Origin: Nemertoderma westbladi | Taxonomy: Eukaryota; Xenacoelomorpha; Nemertodermatida; Nemertodermatidae | DNA length: 64,000 nt | Reading direction: 5' to 3' | NCBI GenBank assembly: GCA_032718475.1 | Contig: JAUCBJ010007887.1 | Location: forward strand, 1-64,000 | Shown: piece after piece, positions 60,581 through 64,000 of the stretch | Numbering within the stretch: the stretch's first letter is position 1 | Layout of the letters: each line of letters starts with the position of its first letter | Made by a program: the position numbers and the translations under genes | Notes under the pieces: generated by a model | Told to the model about the DNA's origin: nothing | What the model saw: only the letters and a program-made list of their open reading frames with translations | Databases searched by the model: none

Positions 60581-61084
60581 GTTATATTATACATATAACA
60601 ATATATTATACTGTAGTTGTTCCTTGCAGATACTACGATGGTTTTCAATGAATTTCAGTTACTATGAAAATAACCCGACGTAAATGGTTCTACATTTTAT
60701 ATTTCTTACTCACAAATCGTGGGGGACTTGATTGAAATTAGAATATTGATTAATTCCAAGATAGCACCATTTTAACGAATTCATTAAAAAGGCATTTTAC
60801 GATTAAAAATAGTTTGTTGAAGGAATGTTCTTACAGTACAAGTTAATATTTTACGATTAACAACTAAAAATTTTTTTGTTAACCCGCTTGTTCGCCTGTG
60901 GTTATTTAGAAAATAATCACAAATATTGACGCGAGGTAGGTTTCAAACCACTTAGAGAGATTATACTCTTTCTTAATATATAATTATGAAAGTCATCATT
61001 AATTAATGATGACAACTATTGGTAACCTCTGCCGGGGTCGGACACACACTACCATACCAGTGCCACAAAGATAAGATCTCGAGT
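60581..61084 (+). other. Probable intron, no other exon seen
   Basis: AT-rich, with a short TCATTAATTAATGA palindrome near 60993. No coding segment recognised. Confidence 0.4.
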
Positions 61085-61730
61085 ACTATTAGCTGTTACG
61101 AACGAAAAAGCGTCACATGAAAGTTTTTAAGTGATGTTGTACAACCCCCCTTCCATCTGTAATGCTCTAGCCAGTTCACATGAAAGTTTTTAAGTAATGT
61201 TGTAAGTACTACCCCCCTTCCATCTGTAATGCTCTAGCCCGTTCGTATTTAAGTTTTTAAGTAATGTTGTACGTACAACCACCCTTCCATCTGTAATGCT
61301 CTAGCCCGTTCATATTTAAGTTTTTAAGTAATGTTGTACGTACAACCCCCCTTCCATCTGTAATGCTCTAGCCCGTTCATATTTAAGTTTTTAAGTAATG
61401 TTGTACGTACAACCACCCTTCCATCTGTAATGCTCTAGCCCGTTCATATTTAAGTTTTTAAGTAATGTTGTACGTACAACCCCCCTTCCATCTGAAATGC
61501 TCTAGCCCGTTCATATTTAAGTTTTTAAGTAATGTTGTACGTACAACCCCCCTTCCATCTGTAATGCTCTAGCCCGTTCATATTTAAGTTTTTAAGTAAT
61601 GTTGTACGTACAACCACCCTTCCATCTGTAATGCTCTAGCCCGTTCATATTTAAGTTTTTAAGTAATGTTGTACGTACAAAACCCCCCTTCCATCTGTAA
61701 TGCTCTAGTCGTTCATATTTAAGTTTTTCC
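61085..61730. repeat. 67-bp minisatellite, about 9.5 copies
   Basis: Unit starts of the GTTCATATTTAAGTTTTTAA type at about 61242, 61308, 61375, 61442, 61509, 61576, 61643 and 61710, with two more diverged copies before. Each unit contains the palindrome TTGTACGTACAA and CCTTCCATCTGTAATGC. The inner copies are nearly identical. Confidence 0.9.
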
Positions 61731-62460
61731 TGACAACAAGGTTTATCCCTTTTTCTTTGAGAGGACCCTATTATTCATCTATATCTTTATTGTTTTCGAT
61801 GACTTTTATAAGGTCCTCGCATGATGTTACCTCGAGTTCAACTAAAATTATGTGCATGTTTTTATAAATTCCACTGTTTCAAGTGATTAAAAAGACAATG
61901 CTCCATTGATTAAAAATACGACGAAATGGGTGAGTTGCTGCAAATCTCTCCGAATATACCGGTAGGATACTATCCAGGTTTCCCAAACTGACTGAAAATA
62001 GTTTATACAGTAGGCCTAATGAAATCATTCTGGCTAAGCTAACCCTAACACAGTAACGCTAACCATTCTGCCACTGCTGTATGTCCTATACAGTAATGCT
62101 TCATAAGACAAAAAGCTGCACTGAGAGCATAACAGGAACATTTTCATTGAACAGGCTCTCATTGCAGATTTTAGTCTTATCTTAATGATTAGTTAGCGTA
62201 ATCAAGTATGCCTACGGAAGACAAGTACCAGTAGGGTAAGTTAAGTATGGATGGATAAAGGTCTGACAATAAACTGATAAAAGTATAGGCGTCATGGGGT
62301 GGTAGAAAAAGGAACAAATCTGCCAGTAGGCCCAAACAAACAAGACTACCTGCCCAGTAGGCCTACTTTTATTAATTTATTGAAACCATCTGTCAGTTTG
62401 TGAATTACTTTGATTTGAAAACTGGTACGGTACCGGTACCTATCTAAGACGAATTACTAA
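61731..62460. other. Interval with no recognised gene
   Basis: Nothing recognisable beyond scattered TAGGCCTA and ACCGGT words. Confidence 0.4.
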
Positions 62461-62700
62461 ATTACACACAGGTGCAATCCTGTAAAATTCCTCTCCATGA
62501 CGCCATCTTACGCAAAAAAGCTGTCAGCAAAAACATGTCGGCAGTCAGCAAAACCCTGTCGGCAAAACTTCTTGCCTGACGGCAAAAACCTGTCTTCTGC
62601 CAGCAAAAACCAGTCGGCTCTAGGTAAAAACCTGTTGGCAACAACCTATCGGCAAAACTTGTCGGCTGTTGGTTCTTAGGTTTACCCCAACTTACCAATC
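62461..62700. repeat. Degenerate short repeats, GTCGGCAAAAACC type
   Basis: 62515-62670 consists of about ten imperfect units of CTGTCGGCAAAAAC or CAGCAAAAACC. Confidence 0.6.
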
Positions 62701-62823
62701 AAGATATTTATAAGAAAAGTACAGTAGGCCTATCTACAGTAGTTAAACATATTTATAAACCCATTGATAAAAATGCGCGTATCAAAATATAGTTAAAATA
62801 TCAAAAATATTTGATGCTAGAAA

Positions 62824-63056
62824 TCCAGTAAGCTGGCTTTAAAACCAGTACCCTGAGTGAGCGAAAATGAAAACACGAAAATTGCCATCAACTCAACTAT
62901 AGAGATACCAGCTGCTGGTACTCATGGGGGCCTAGTAAGCTACTACTATTTATTGAATGGATAGGGCCAAACTGCAGAGAAGTTACTTGCCAAATTTATT
63001 ACTATCTCACTCTAACCCAGAGAGTAATCAAACATCAACTGTTCGTTTGTATAACG
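62824..63056. repeat. Diverged third copy of part of the host-flank repeat
   Basis: Aligns with 29379-29650 and 59200-59470: shared blocks include CCCTGAGTGAGC, AACACGAAAATTG, ACCAGCTGCTGGTACTCATG, GGCCTAGTAAGCTAC. Confidence 0.8.
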
Positions 63057-63148
63057 CCCTCCAGGGAGACACACTTGCACCATTCTTGTTCATAATTATG
63101 GTTGACTATCAATGTTCTACGCATGTCCTTAGCCTTAGATCATCATAA
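63057..63148 (+). pseudogene. Short LINE reverse-transcriptase scrap
   Basis: LQGDTLAPFLFIIMVDY (about 63061-63111) matches the motif B region of non-LTR reverse transcriptases (G-V-x-Q-G-D-x-L-A-P-x-L-F). Nothing else of the gene is present. Confidence 0.6.
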
Positions 63149-63418
63149 TGATGATGGGGTGATGATAACTCCACCTACTGGCTCCAGAAGTCGAGGAAAT
63201 CCTGCCAAGTACCTAACTACTTACCTACTTACCTAAGCGCCTACTTACCTAAGCGAAATCGTCTCCTTCTCTGAGGGTCACTCTGGGCTGCGATCTGGAG
63301 GCGAGAACCGGGCCGTCATACCTTGTCGTAACCTGGTTAGAGGGTGCAGTTCCTTTTCGTACCGTGGGGCCGTTGGTTGGAACGGTCTACCATTGGTTAC
63401 TCGCAGCTGTGAAACCCA
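63149..63418. other. Interval before the SINE
   Basis: Short ACTTACCTAAGCG repeats near 63220-63255; no gene. Confidence 0.4.
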
Positions 63419-63690
63419 AGGTTCCACCTTGGTGTAGTGGTTGCATTGAATTCACATCTCCCGTAGGTCGTGGGTTCGATCCTCACATGGGCCAGGGCAG
63501 TTTTCGTTTCGGCACGAATGCTTTAAAGGGACCAGCCAGGGCGCATCTCTGCCTTGCATCCTTAAGTGGTAGCTAAATGAGTACTGGAGTTTCCTCTGGG
63601 GAGTAAAGTTCTGGGGGGACCGCACTGGAAATAAGTCGTCAGACTTTGTGCGTAATCCCTGGCCTAGTTGCCGAAGAAAATTTACTTTTT
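63419..63690 (+). repeat. tRNA-derived SINE
   Basis: TGGTGTAGTGG (63430-63440) matches the RNA polymerase III A box and GGTTCGATCC (63473-63482) the B box, 32 bp apart as in tRNA genes. The head GGTTCCA...GTAGTGGTT is closest to tRNA-Val-like sequences but does not fold into an intact tRNA. A ~170-bp unrelated body follows, ending near GAAGAAAATTTACTTTTTT. Confidence 0.75.
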
Positions 63691-64000
63691 TACTTAACTC
63701 TGGAAACTTTCAAACACTCTGTAAAAAGATAATTTTTGTCAATGGCAGCTGAAAATGAAAATAATGACTACATTTTTATTTAAAATTCAATAAGAGATAG
63801 ATATTACTCAATGGCCGCTGAAAATGAAAATCTATATTATTATTTAAAACTCAATAATCAAAAGTAAATATAGATATAGATAGAATAATAAAAATAATAC
63901 GGTATTTTAAAGTGGAATTTGTTCTGTTATATTAGGTGTAATATGTATTTTTGTGTACTAAGCATTTTTTATTATATGGGTAATAATCTATACGGTAATT
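63691..64000. other. AT-rich end of window
   Basis: AATGGC(A/C)GCTGAAAATGAAAAT occurs twice (about 63740 and 63811). No gene recognised. Confidence 0.4.

Noticed and set aside
63419-63490. A functional tRNA gene
   Set aside because: A and B boxes are present but the arms do not pair as an intact tRNA and a long unrelated tail follows, so a SINE fits better.

Overview
The window is repeat-dominated nuclear DNA from an animal, most likely an invertebrate. One recognisable host exon is present: a calcium-binding EGF-like exon with AG/GT borders and symmetrical phase (60431-60580). Almost everything else is transposable elements, chiefly BEL/Pao LTR retrotransposons, plus a Penelope-like reverse transcriptase, two non-LTR (LINE) fragments, a Mutator-like miniature element, a tRNA-derived SINE, minisatellites and long G/C homopolymers. 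I cannot name the species.

Layout, left to right. 1-2.44 kb: end of a decayed Pao element (E1, + strand) with a hairpin array, a stem-loop, a polypurine tract (PPT) and an LTR. 3.2-4.3 kb: a solo LTR of the C/D family with 5-bp target-site duplications (TSD). 4.75-5.16 kb: a Mutator-like miniature element with a 9-bp TSD. 6.57-16.39 kb: Pao element B (+), with an uninterrupted 1361-codon stretch of pol; its 5' LTR/leader region holds a Penelope-like RT fragment flanked by 300-bp inverted repeats. 17.0-17.5 kb: a LINE 3' end. 17.9-20.9 kb: Pao remnant E3 (-). 21.15-21.6 kb: a LINE endonuclease fragment. 22.0-26.8 kb: Pao remnant E2 (+). 27.9-59.0 kb: two large Pao elements (-), C and D, with D inserted inside the 5' LTR of C. 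59.0-64 kb: host flank with the EGF exon, a 67-bp minisatellite and a SINE.

Nesting of C and D. D is 46050-58119, with 1.28-kb LTRs that differ at about 15 positions, and a GTGCA TSD on both sides. D splits the 5' LTR of C into 45685-46049 and 58125-58959. The outer ends of C carry a CGCGG TSD (27941-27945 and 58960-58964). Next to the 3' LTR of C lies a second, nearly identical copy of the 1.16-kb host flank that follows its 5' LTR, which has replaced the end of C.

Most interesting signal. Four of the Pao copies (C, D, E2, E3) carry related coding remnants between pol and the 3' LTR, where retroviruses place env. The product looks nothing like an envelope protein: it has cysteine/histidine zinc-binding motifs, including CX2CX4HX4C knuckles, and a basic tail. 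C and D have splice-like signals that could make it from a spliced RNA. E1, E2 and E3 also have a stem-loop directly before the PPT whose position is conserved although its sequence differs in E3, and E2 carries an array of small hairpins with compensatory base changes. The coding regions of C and D are badly broken while their LTRs differ by about 1%, which suggests they moved with help from an intact relative.
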